IMG/VR virus record: IMGVR_UViG_3300020159_001138
Location: 1-27,720 of that record
Source of the DNA: a virus
Length of the DNA: 27,720 bases
Direction: 5' to 3' (one strand)
This document shows positions 8,601-15,672 of the stretch, piece after piece (the stretch's first letter is position 1; each line of letters begins with the position of its first letter). Made by a program: the position numbers and the translations under genes. A model generated the notes under the pieces. That model was not told where the DNA came from. It saw only the letters and a list, made by a program, of their open reading frames with translations, and ran no database searches.

Positions 8601-10419
8601 TACACAAGCCGATACTGGTTGGGTGTGTACATCAGATGCAGGTGGTACAATTGGTGTAACTGCAATGACTTGGGCACAGTTCTCCGGCGCAGGTAGTTAC
8701 ACAGCAGGAACAGGTTTAACATTAACCGGAACAGCATTCTCAGTTAATGTAAGTCAAACGCAAGTTACCGCAGTTGGTACATTAACAAGTTTAAGTGTTT
8801 CTGGTAATGCTAACGTTGGTAATATAGGTGCTACATCATTTATTGGAAACTTAAGTGGGTCAACATCAAGTGTATCCGGAAATGCAAACGCCGGTAACTT
8901 AGGTGTTACTGGTGTATTTGCAACAACATTGAGTGCTACGGGTAATGCTAACATAGGTAATTTAGGTACGGGTGGATTGATTACAGCTACTGGTAACTTA
9001 AATGCAGGTAATATCATTACAGGCGGTATAGTAAGTGCTACTGGTAATGGTACATTTGGTAACGTAAGTGCAACAACATTCACTGGTGCATTATCAGGTG
9101 CGGCAACTACAGCAGGTACTGTAACAACTGCGGCCCAGCCAAATATTACAAGTACAGGTACATTAGCTAGTTTAAGTGTTTCTGGTAATGCTAACATAGG
9201 TAATTTAGGTACAGGTGGATTAATTACTGCGACAGGTAACTTAAATGCAGGTAATATCATCACCGGTGGCATAGTAAGTGCTACGGGCAATGGTACATTT
9301 GGTAACGTAAGTGCAACAACATTCACTGGTGCATTAACTGGTAATGCATCCGGTTCAGCAGCCACAGTAACAACTGCGGCTCAGCCTAATATCACATCAG
9401 TTGGTACATTAACAAGTGTATCAGTTACTGGCAATGCTACTGTTGGTAATTTGATTGCAGGGGGAGGTTCTGGTGGTAATATCACTGGTGCTAACTTAGT
9501 TTCTGCTAATTTCTTTACTGGCACATTAACAACTGCGGCTCAACCTAACATTACTTCAGTGGGCACACTAACTAGTTTAGCAGTTACTGGTAATATCAGT
9601 GCAGGTAACGTAAGTGCAACAACATTCACTGGTGCATTAACTGGTAATGCATCCGGTTCAGCAGCCACAGTAACAACTGCGGCTCAAGGTAATATTACTT
9701 CAGTTGGAACATTAACATCATTGAATGTAAGTGGCACTACAACCGGATCGGCATTCACTGCAAATACAGGTGTCTTTACTGGTAACGGTAGCGGTTTAAC
9801 AGCACTAAATGGTAGTAACATATCAACAGGTACTATTGCTCAAGCAAGACTGGCTAATGCTAGTGTAACATTGGGTAGCACAGCATTAACATTAGGTAGC
9901 ACGGTAACTACAGTAGCTGGATTGACTAGTGTTACTAGTACAACATTTGTTGGTGCATTAACGGGTGCGGCAACAAGTGCAACCACAGCAGGTACAGTAA
10001 CAACTGCGGCACAACCAAACATCACTTCAGTTGGTACATTAACTTCTTTATCAAGTAGTGGTAATATTACCGGGGCTAATTTAATTGTTTCATCATCAGG
10101 AAGTGTACTGCATAGTATTAACGCGGCAGTTTCAGCAGCCGGTACTGTACAAGCTAATGCAACTGCATTAACAAATGATATAAATGTAGTCACAACCTGT
10201 GCAAGTGGTGCAGGTGTTGTACTTCCAACTGCTGTAGCAGGTATGAGAAAACTTGTGTTTAACACAACTGCAAACGCATGTTTGGTTTACCCAGCATCAA
10301 CTGCACAAATTAATGCTGGTGGTGCAAACATAAGTTACTCATTAGCTGCCGGAGCACGATTGGAATATATTAGCACTAGCGCAACTCAGTGGTACACTGT
10401 AAACGCTACATACGCTTAA
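5692..10419 (+). CDS. Giant modular tail-fibre protein (1575 aa)
   Basis: The N-terminus (MSLILKEQLANSVPTPPAGK, then GTLFLNDSGAMQIRGSDGN) is a typical head of phage fibre proteins. Most of the length consists of repeats of about 21 residues such as SATGNANVGNLGATGVFATT and longer composite repeats, rich in Gly, Asn, Thr and Ala with almost no charge. Around residues 870-1010 sits a conserved tail module (DTDAATKAYVDSVAQGLDTK, QTIDGVAVTAGQRVLVKNQT, NGLYLCAAGSWTRTTDM). The C-terminal 100 residues (INVVTTCASGAGVVLPTAVA...WYTVNATYA) form a different, non-repeated end domain that could be the receptor-proximal tip. ATG is supported by AAGGAAAAAAA. The protein is probably a long tail fibre or adhesin. 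No chaperone or intramolecular peptidase motif is visible. The lectin-like gene follows 11 bases downstream. Confidence 0.82.
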   Translation: MSLILKEQLANSVPTPPAGKGTLFLNDSGAMQIRGSDGNLASFPTLSVGDNTQVAFNDAGSFGQETNFTYNKTSNTLTVANLSVTGTLSAGDIAVSSIANGTSNVDIVGVSGNVTISVNSVANVLSVTTAGADVVGTLTANGAVGNGIVGGAKTSGATRGTGVTGQGYVTASGDTGAAVGVRGFSNDTHSGGYNVGVLGNASGSGLGNYAFYVQAGNIASIETATAWDLVDNSAGALLFNSTGKANILGIETTDGAEGIFTSGYLNVSGNVTATRLISNIAVGTAPLTVTSTTRVANLNVATSGVANTVNDAAQSNITSVGTLTSVSVSGNANIGNIGTGGLITATSNITGGNLVTAGVVSATGNVTGNFFIGNGSQLTGLNTNSISNGNSNVSIATANGNVTITAVGNTTMTVTGTGANITGTLSVSGNANVGNLGATGVFATTLSATGNANVGNIGATAGVFTTVAGALTTAAQGNITSVGTLTSLAVTGNISAGNVSATTFTGALTGAATTAGTVTTNAQPNITSTGTLASLSVSGNANIGNLGTATAIITTGNITTINSGLLQNGNSNIAITANGNVSIQAAGSTVELVVTSTGANITGTLSVSGNANVGNLGATGVFATTLSATGNANVGNLGATGVFATTVSASGNANAGNLGVTGVFATTLSSTGNANVGNLGTATAIITTGNITTINSGLLQNGNSNITITSNGNVSIQAAGSTVELVVTSTGANIAGTLSVSGNANVGNLGATGIFSTTVSATGNANIGNIGTALITATGNITGANLVTGGVLSVTGNANVGNIGATLHVGNLSGTGNSNVGNLGATGIFATTLSGTGNANVGNLGTTALVATGTGSFSGNVNMNSFNITSLATPVSDTDAATKAYVDSVAQGLDTKASVVAATTVNITLSGTQTIDGVAVTAGQRVLVKNQTAPAQNGLYLCAAGSWTRTTDMTTWAQVPGAYVFVEGGTTQADTGWVCTSDAGGTIGVTAMTWAQFSGAGSYTAGTGLTLTGTAFSVNVSQTQVTAVGTLTSLSVSGNANVGNIGATSFIGNLSGSTSSVSGNANAGNLGVTGVFATTLSATGNANIGNLGTGGLITATGNLNAGNIITGGIVSATGNGTFGNVSATTFTGALSGAATTAGTVTTAAQPNITSTGTLASLSVSGNANIGNLGTGGLITATGNLNAGNIITGGIVSATGNGTFGNVSATTFTGALTGNASGSAATVTTAAQPNITSVGTLTSVSVTGNATVGNLIAGGGSGGNITGANLVSANFFTGTLTTAAQPNITSVGTLTSLAVTGNISAGNVSATTFTGALTGNASGSAATVTTAAQGNITSVGTLTSLNVSGTTTGSAFTANTGVFTGNGSGLTALNGSNISTGTIAQARLANASVTLGSTALTLGSTVTTVAGLTSVTSTTFVGALTGAATSATTAGTVTTAAQPNITSVGTLTSLSSSGNITGANLIVSSSGSVLHSINAAVSAAGTVQANATALTNDINVVTTCASGAGVVLPTAVAGMRKLVFNTTANACLVYPASTAQINAGGANISYSLAAGARLEYISTSATQWYTVNATYA
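7321..7550 (+). repeat. 230-bp direct repeat, copy 1 (pairs with 7720-7949)
   Basis: Starts GGTAATTTAGGTACTGCAAC. The same sequence, with a limited number of substitutions clustered in the middle (around AATAGTAATATAGCTATTAC), recurs 399 bases later, an exact multiple of three. Both copies lie in the 1575-residue fibre gene and encode the same NITTINSGLLQNGNSNI-type module. Confidence 0.85.
7720..7949 (+). repeat. 230-bp direct repeat, copy 2 (pairs with 7321-7550)
   Basis: Second copy at an offset of 399 bases (133 codons) within the same fibre gene. The two flanks of the unit are nearly identical, including the segment encoding VSIQAAGSTVELVVTSTGAN. Confidence 0.85.
8941..9093 (+). repeat. 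About 153-bp direct repeat, copy 1 (pairs with 9184-9336)
   Basis: Begins GGTAATGCTAACATAGGTAA and recurs 243 bases (81 codons) downstream with a few mostly silent substitutions. It encodes LITATGNLNAGNIITGGIVS in both copies. Confidence 0.8.
9184..9336 (+). repeat. About 153-bp direct repeat, copy 2 (pairs with 8941-9093)
   Basis: Second copy of the repeat at offset 243. The differences are scattered and mainly at third codon positions, for example TCACCGGTGGC versus TTACAGGCGGT. It overlaps the start of the 83-bp repeat at 9301. Confidence 0.8.
9301..9383 (+). repeat. 83-bp identical direct repeat, copy 1 (pairs with 9604-9686)
   Basis: An apparently identical 83-base segment beginning GGTAACGTAAGTGCAACAAC occurs here and again 303 bases (101 codons) downstream. 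It encodes a TFTGALTGNASGSAATVTTA module. Identity including silent sites suggests a recent duplication or gene conversion. Confidence 0.85.
9604..9686 (+). repeat. 83-bp identical direct repeat, copy 2 (pairs with 9301-9383)
   Basis: Second identical copy at offset 303, in frame, within the 1575-residue fibre gene. Confidence 0.85.
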
Positions 10420-10430
10420 TAGGAAATTAT

Positions 10431-11138
10431 ATGGCATTAACAATTACAGGAGCAACATTATCAGGAGTTACACTTGATATCCCGGTAATCGTAACCTCGG
10501 GTTTGCAACTGAATTTAGATGCCGGTGACACTTTAAGTTATCCCGGGACAGGTACTACCTGGACTGATCTAACAGGTAACGGTAATAACGGTACTCTAGT
10601 TAACAGTCCTGCATTTACATCTGCTGGAGCTAGCAGTTATTTTAGTTTTGGTAGCGGTGCAAATCAGAGAACCAGTTTTACCTATCAAACTCCACAGCAA
10701 ACAGCATCCACTGCGTTTACCTGGAATATTTGGGCATATCCAACAGCAAATTCTGATAGTTACCTTCTTATGGGCTACAGAGGAACTACACCTCTACAAT
10801 TTTACAAACTAACCACTCAAAAATTTGAAATGTATCCTGCAGAAGTATTCAATGCGTTCGCCATCAACGTCTGGCAAAATATATGTGCCGTTTACGATGG
10901 CACACAAGCCGGAACAGCTAACATGAAGCTGTATGTAAATGGCACACAGGTAGGAGTAAGAGATGCAGATGCTCCTGACTTGTTGGCTAGTGCCATGCCA
11001 TTTTATGTTGGCGGAGACCCCATTGCCGGTGAATATGCCACTGCAAGGATTGCTCAAGTTAATGTATACAATCGTGCTTTAACAGCAGGGGAAATAACTA
11101 CAAATTTTAATGCCATGCGTAGTAGATACGGTGTATGA
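10431..11138 (+). CDS. LamG/ConA-like lectin-fold virion protein (235 aa)
   Basis: The protein has the pattern of a concanavalin-A-like / LamG-type jelly-roll domain: LQLNLDAGDTLSYPGTGTTW, then LTGNGNNGTL, FTWNIWAYP, WQNICAVYDG, MKLYVNGTQVG, and the closing ARIAQVNVYNRALTAGEI. That closing element is diagnostic of LamG_3-type domains. Such domains bind glycans and occur at the ends of phage fibres. The domain fills almost the whole protein after a short MALTITGATLSGVTLD lead. I chose the ATG at 10431 because AGGA precedes it by 6 bases and it follows the upstream stop; the frame is open further upstream but overlaps the fibre gene. Its position directly after the giant fibre suggests a separate tip subunit or fibre-bound adhesin recognising a surface polysaccharide. 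Confidence 0.82.
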   Translation: MALTITGATLSGVTLDIPVIVTSGLQLNLDAGDTLSYPGTGTTWTDLTGNGNNGTLVNSPAFTSAGASSYFSFGSGANQRTSFTYQTPQQTASTAFTWNIWAYPTANSDSYLLMGYRGTTPLQFYKLTTQKFEMYPAEVFNAFAINVWQNICAVYDGTQAGTANMKLYVNGTQVGVRDADAPDLLASAMPFYVGGDPIAGEYATARIAQVNVYNRALTAGEITTNFNAMRSRYGV

Positions 11139-11179
11139 GAATTTAATCAGCCGTTATTATTTCACGTGATAAGTACAGT

Positions 11180-11623
11180 GTGACTAATGTATTTCAATTA
11201 AATTATGAATCAAGACTTAAGAGTTGGTACGACTTAAGAAAATCCCTCGAAAACGCAGATTTAGAAACCAAATGTCTAGAAATAGACAAATGGTGGCAAT
11301 TTGCACCTCTAGTTAATTATCACCTTCACCCACAAGAAGTTAGTGCATGGCCGGGTCCTTGGGATTTGTTAACCGACAATATATATTGTAATTTATCAAG
11401 AGGATTGGGTATGATCTACACTTTACTATTATTGGGTGTAACTGATATTGACTTTTGCCTAGCAACCGACGATAATAGTGAAGATGTTGCCTTAGTCTTA
11501 GTGGACAACGCAAAATATGTAATGAATTACTGGCCAGGTATGGTTCTAAATATCAAATCAAAAGATTTTACTTTAGTTAGTAGTTTAAATGTAGAAGAAA
11601 TAAAGAAAAAATATAACAGGTGA
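11180..11623 (+). CDS. Conserved-looking phage protein of unknown function (147 aa)
   Basis: GTG start; the nearby ATG is out of frame. The protein is soluble-looking, with many Trp, Asp and Leu residues (KWWQFAPLVNYHLHPQEVSA, WPGPWDLLTDNIYCNLSRGL, YVMNYWPGMVLNIKSK). It shows no signal peptide and no enzymatic motif I recognise. Hydrophobic stretches are short (GMIYTLLLLGV), probably a buried helix rather than a membrane segment. It is translated in the same direction as nrdA and ends 3 bases before it, so it is likely in the same transcript. From memory, proteins of this general look occur beside structural genes of T4-like marine phages, but I cannot verify that here. Confidence 0.7.
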   Translation: MTNVFQLNYESRLKSWYDLRKSLENADLETKCLEIDKWWQFAPLVNYHLHPQEVSAWPGPWDLLTDNIYCNLSRGLGMIYTLLLLGVTDIDFCLATDDNSEDVALVLVDNAKYVMNYWPGMVLNIKSKDFTLVSSLNVEEIKKKYNR

Positions 11624-11626
11624 AGC

Positions 11627-13939
11627 ATGAATATAAACGTCATTAAAAGAAATAGTAAAAAAGAACCGTTAATGCTAGATAAATGGCAAGCACAGATAGC
11701 AAAAGTATGTCAGGGAATTGCAGATGTTTCACAGTCAATGATAGAAATTAAAGCACAACCACATTTTTATGACGGTATTACTACTCGCATTATTGATGAG
11801 ATAACACTAAGGGCTATAGTAGACCTTATTAATGTAGAACATAATCCAGATGTAGGTCACACCAACTATCAATATGTTGCCGGCAAACAACGTCTAAGTA
11901 TGTTGCGTAAAGATGTATATGGTAGTTATGAAGTACCGCACATATATGAAATTGTTAAAAAAAATGTAGCTACAGGTCTTTATACCAGTGAACTATTAGA
12001 CTGGTATACACAAGAAGATTGGGATAAGATGAATGATATAATAGATCATTCTAAGGATGAAAGTTATTCTTATTCCGCCATTGAACAACTCATAGAAAAA
12101 TATCTTGTTCGTAACCGTAGTACAAAGGAAATTTATGAAACACCACAAATTAGATACATGGTTGCAGCCGCCACTATTTTCCATAAAGAAGAACCTAACA
12201 ATGCTCGTATGCGCTATATTAAAGAATACTACAATGCGGCTAGTGATGGTTTGTTTACTTTGGCTACTCCAGTTCTCGCTGGTCTCGGTACACCTACTAA
12301 GCAATTTTCAAGTTGTGTGCTTATTCGCAGTGATGATGACCTTGACAGTATTTTTGCTTCCGGCGAAATGATGGCAAAGTATGCTAGCAAACGTGCTGGC
12401 ATTGGTTTAGAGATTGGACGCTTACGACCATTAGGTAGTCCTATTCGTGGCGGGGAGATCATGCACACCGGCATGATACCTTTCTTAAAGAAATGGTTTG
12501 GCGACTTACGTAGTTGCTCACAAGGAGGTATTCGTAATGCAAGTGCTACTGTTTTTTATCCAATTTGGCATCATCAGTTTGATGATCTTATTGTCCTTAA
12601 GAACAACCAAGGAACAGAAGAAACCCGAGTCCGCCATATGGATTATGGGGTTGTGCTTAGTGCCTTCTTCTGGAGACGATTTAAAAACAAAGAAAACATA
12701 ACATTCTTTGATCCTAACGAAGTACCTGATTTGTACGAAGCGTTTTACTCAAACACTCCCTTGTTTGAAGAACTTTATGTAAAATATGAAAAACGTAAAG
12801 ACCTTCGTAAGAAGACAATGAGTGCAGAAGAAGTGTTCAAGTCGGGTATATTAAAAGAACGAACTGACACTGGTCGTATCTATCTAGTGTTCATTGATAA
12901 CGTGCAGAATCAAGGACCATTTGATCCTGAGTATCATACAATTTACCAGAGTAACTTATGCTGTGAAATACTTTTACCTACTAAGTCCTTTAAACGTCTG
13001 GATGACGATAGCGGTCGTATCGCACTTTGCACATTGGGCTCAATCAATTGGGGTGCGTTCCGTAACCCAGAAGATATGCGCCGTGCTTGTCGTATATTGC
13101 ATCGTAGCCTCAACAACATTCTTGACTATCAAGACTTTCTTTCCATCCAATCTAAATTAAGTAACGATGAGATTCGCCCATTAGGTATTGGTATTACTAA
13201 CTTAGCATACTGGCATGCCAAACGTAGTTTAAAGTACGGTGAGAAAGATGCACTACAAGATGTTAAAACATGGATGGAACATTTAGCTTTCTATCTTACT
13301 GAAGCAAGTGTAGAATTAGCAAAAGAACGCGGTCCTTGTTTAACTAGTGATAAAACTAGATATGGTCAAGGTACATTCCCCTGGGAACTACGTGCAAACG
13401 GTGTCAATGAATTAGCAGACTTTACTCCTGAATTAGATTGGGAAACTCTACGTGTTAACATGAAACAATATGGAGTCCGTAATGCTACACAAATGGCAGT
13501 GGCTCCTGTAGAATCAAGCAGTGTCGTAATTAATTCTACTAATGGCATTGAAATGCCTATGAGTTTAATTAGTGTAAAAGAAAGTAAAGCAGGAAGTTTT
13601 GTTCAAGTTGTTCCGGAATATCATAGATTGAAAAACAAATACCAATTAATGTGGGAACAGAAGGACTGCGACGGTTACTTAAAGACAAGTGCTGTATTAG
13701 CGGCATACGTTGACCAAAGTATTTCAACCAACACATTCTATAATCCTGCACATTTTGTAGACCGTAAAGTACCAACAACACTAATTGCTAAAAACTTAAT
13801 GCAATCACACTATTGGGGCCTAAAGACATTCTACTATAGTTTGATTAATAAAGCAGGTAGTAAACAAGTAGAAGAACAAGCACCATTAGAAATTATTGAT
13901 TTTGATATGGAAGAAGATTGCGAAGCGTGTAAATTATAA
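11627..13939 (+). CDS. nrdA: Class Ia ribonucleoside-diphosphate reductase, alpha subunit
   Basis: This is the large subunit (770 aa) that reduces ribonucleoside diphosphates to deoxy forms using a radical from the beta subunit. The N-terminal 95 residues have an ATP-cone-like allosteric domain (VIKRNSKKEPLMLDKW..., FYDGITTRIIDEIT). Catalytic features match the E. coli enzyme. C230 and C468 form the redox pair (FSSC, ALCTLGS). N443, C445 and E447 lie in SNLCCEILLPT. A Tyr-Tyr pair near residue 740 (LKTFYYSL) carries the radical relay, and the C-terminal C765/C768 (CEACKL) shuttle electrons from glutaredoxin. An AGGTGA ribosome site precedes the ATG. The stop overlaps the ATG of the aldolase-like gene by one base. 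The gene appears intact and active. Confidence 0.97.
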   Translation: MNINVIKRNSKKEPLMLDKWQAQIAKVCQGIADVSQSMIEIKAQPHFYDGITTRIIDEITLRAIVDLINVEHNPDVGHTNYQYVAGKQRLSMLRKDVYGSYEVPHIYEIVKKNVATGLYTSELLDWYTQEDWDKMNDIIDHSKDESYSYSAIEQLIEKYLVRNRSTKEIYETPQIRYMVAAATIFHKEEPNNARMRYIKEYYNAASDGLFTLATPVLAGLGTPTKQFSSCVLIRSDDDLDSIFASGEMMAKYASKRAGIGLEIGRLRPLGSPIRGGEIMHTGMIPFLKKWFGDLRSCSQGGIRNASATVFYPIWHHQFDDLIVLKNNQGTEETRVRHMDYGVVLSAFFWRRFKNKENITFFDPNEVPDLYEAFYSNTPLFEELYVKYEKRKDLRKKTMSAEEVFKSGILKERTDTGRIYLVFIDNVQNQGPFDPEYHTIYQSNLCCEILLPTKSFKRLDDDSGRIALCTLGSINWGAFRNPEDMRRACRILHRSLNNILDYQDFLSIQSKLSNDEIRPLGIGITNLAYWHAKRSLKYGEKDALQDVKTWMEHLAFYLTEASVELAKERGPCLTSDKTRYGQGTFPWELRANGVNELADFTPELDWETLRVNMKQYGVRNATQMAVAPVESSSVVINSTNGIEMPMSLISVKESKAGSFVQVVPEYHRLKNKYQLMWEQKDCDGYLKTSAVLAAYVDQSISTNTFYNPAHFVDRKVPTTLIAKNLMQSHYWGLKTFYYSLINKAGSKQVEEQAPLEIIDFDMEEDCEACKL

Positions 13940-14559
13940 TGTTAGAAACAATTTGCGATATTATGGTTGACGCTTATAAGCGTAATTGGATTACTAGTCG
14001 TGACGGCAATGTAAGCATACGTCACCACGACCGTGACCATTTTTACATTACTCCAAGTGGAGTACGTAAGCAAACACTACAACCTGATCAGTTTAAAAAG
14101 ATTAGCATACATGGATTACTATGGCAAGAAGATTATTATTCTGAGATAAGTGCTAATTTAAGACCTAGTGGAGAGATTCCATTACACTTTGGATTACAAA
14201 GATGCATGGGACAACATAGTAACGATGTTAGAGTAGTTGTTCATGTACATCCAACTTATTGTATTGCTGCAATGCATGCCGGTATTGATTTGAGTACTAT
14301 TAGCGATCAGTTTCCAGAACTAAATCGCTATACTAAAGTTGCACCTAACGTAGGAGATGTTCCTCCTATCAGTCAAGAACTAGCAGATAATTGTTTTGAA
14401 AAATTACAGTTAGATGATTATGGCAATATCGCTTATGATATCGTGGGTATTAAAGGTCACGGAGTAGTTGCCATAGATACAAGTCCATGGCGTGCATACG
14501 AACACATTGAACGATTAGAACACATTTGCAAGATAGTACTTGCTTCAGGAAAATATTAA
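13939..14559 (+). CDS. Class II aldolase/adducin-family protein (206 aa)
   Basis: The sequence follows the class II aldolase family (L-fuculose-1-phosphate aldolase, L-ribulose-5-phosphate 4-epimerase, MtnB dehydratase). GNVS at 23-26 and TPSG at 38-41 are the phosphate-binding loops. SGE at 77-79 carries the expected acid/base Glu. HVHP at 102-105 and H174 in IKGHG are the expected zinc-binding histidines. All key residues are present, so it could be a working zinc-dependent aldolase, epimerase or dehydratase on a sugar phosphate. The substrate cannot be told from sequence. The start codon overlaps the nrdA stop (TAATG) and nrdB follows after 1 base, so it is translated as part of the RNR operon. 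The length is close to that of bacterial FucA (about 215 aa). Confidence 0.9.
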   Translation: MLETICDIMVDAYKRNWITSRDGNVSIRHHDRDHFYITPSGVRKQTLQPDQFKKISIHGLLWQEDYYSEISANLRPSGEIPLHFGLQRCMGQHSNDVRVVVHVHPTYCIAAMHAGIDLSTISDQFPELNRYTKVAPNVGDVPPISQELADNCFEKLQLDDYGNIAYDIVGIKGHGVVAIDTSPWRAYEHIERLEHICKIVLASGKY

Positions 14560-14560
14560 A

Positions 14561-15661
14561 ATGTCAAAACAACAATATAACTTAAACACCAAGACAGATT
14601 ATTTGAATAGAAAACTGTTTTTGGACCCAGAAGGTCCCGTAACCATTCAACGATTTGAAGAAGTAAAATATAAAAAGATTGCTGACTTTGAAACAACAGC
14701 CCGCGGATTCTTCTGGGTACCAGAAGAAATTTCTCTATCCAAAGATGCAAATGATTTCAAGGACGCTAGCGATGCAGTCAAACATATCTTTACTTCTAAT
14801 TTATTAAGACAAACTGCATTAGACAGTTTACAAGGTAGAGCACCTAGCCAAATTTTTACACCAGTGTGTAGTTTACCAGAACTAGAAGCACTTATCTATA
14901 ATTGGACATTCTTTGAAACAAACATTCATAGTCGTTCATACAGCCATATCATCCGTAACATTTACAATGTACCCAAAGATGTATTCAACACTATCCATGA
15001 TACTAAAGAAATTGTTGAGATGGCATCAAGTGTAGGAAATTATTATGATGACTTGCATAAGATTAATTGCCGTAAAGAATTAGGTGAAGCAGTTACAGAA
15101 AAAGAACATATCAAAGCAATCTGGATGGCATTACATGCAAGTTATGCATTAGAGGCATTTCGTTTTATGGTTTCATTTGCTACGAGTTTGGCAATGGTTG
15201 AGAATAAAATCTTTATTGGCAATGGCAACATTATCAGTTTGATATTACAAGATGAACTACTACACAAAGGTTGGACAGCTTATTTGATTAATCAAGTAAT
15301 CAAAGAAGATAATCGTTTTGCACAAGCCAAACAAGAATGTGAACAAGAAGTCTATCAGCTTTATTTGGATGTGATTAGAGAAGAAAAAGAATGGGCAGAT
15401 TATTTGTTTAATAGAGGTCCAGTAATTGGTCTTAATCCAAATATCTTAAAAGATTTTGTTGATTATACAGCAAAGAATGCGCTACATGATATTGGCATTA
15501 AATATAATAACTCTGCGCCAAAAAGTACTCCTATTCCGTGGTTCAACAAGCATAGCGATACAAGTAAGAAACAGACCGCACTACAAGAAAGTGAATCAAC
15601 AAACTACGTCATTGGTGTGATGAGTGAAACATTAGATTATGACGCATTACCAAACATTTAA
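14561..15661 (+). CDS. nrdB: Class Ia ribonucleotide reductase, beta (radical) subunit
   Basis: The diiron-tyrosyl radical subunit (366 aa) partners with the NrdA encoded just upstream. Metal ligands and the radical residue can be matched to E. coli NrdB: D62 (EEISLSKD), E119, H123, E198 (YALEAFRF), E232 and H235 (DELLH), with tyrosyl radical Y127 in HSRSY. One oddity is that the first Glu-His ligand pair reads ETNIH, one residue longer than the ETIH of E. coli and T4; everything around it is well conserved. I chose the ATG at 14561 because CAGGA lies 10 bases upstream and the TTG at 14540 would overlap the aldolase gene. A lipoprotein gene follows 11 bases downstream and a glutaredoxin gene after that. 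Confidence 0.96.
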   Translation: MSKQQYNLNTKTDYLNRKLFLDPEGPVTIQRFEEVKYKKIADFETTARGFFWVPEEISLSKDANDFKDASDAVKHIFTSNLLRQTALDSLQGRAPSQIFTPVCSLPELEALIYNWTFFETNIHSRSYSHIIRNIYNVPKDVFNTIHDTKEIVEMASSVGNYYDDLHKINCRKELGEAVTEKEHIKAIWMALHASYALEAFRFMVSFATSLAMVENKIFIGNGNIISLILQDELLHKGWTAYLINQVIKEDNRFAQAKQECEQEVYQLYLDVIREEKEWADYLFNRGPVIGLNPNILKDFVDYTAKNALHDIGIKYNNSAPKSTPIPWFNKHSDTSKKQTALQESESTNYVIGVMSETLDYDALPNI

Positions 15662-15672
15662 TAAAGGAAAAA

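Noticed and set aside
8754-9365. Long minus-strand open frames opposite the fibre genes (also at 2962-3483, 7839-8270 and 9840-10265)
   Set aside because: They are mirror images of the repetitive Asn/Gly/Thr-rich coding sequence, give Pro/Ala/Leu-rich nonsense repeats, lack ribosome sites and overlap well-supported genes.
12105-12371. Alternative-frame ORFs inside nrdA (also at 11996-12304, 12229-12474 and 12894-13160)
   Set aside because: They overlap a strongly conserved enzyme gene and have no ribosome site or recognisable product.
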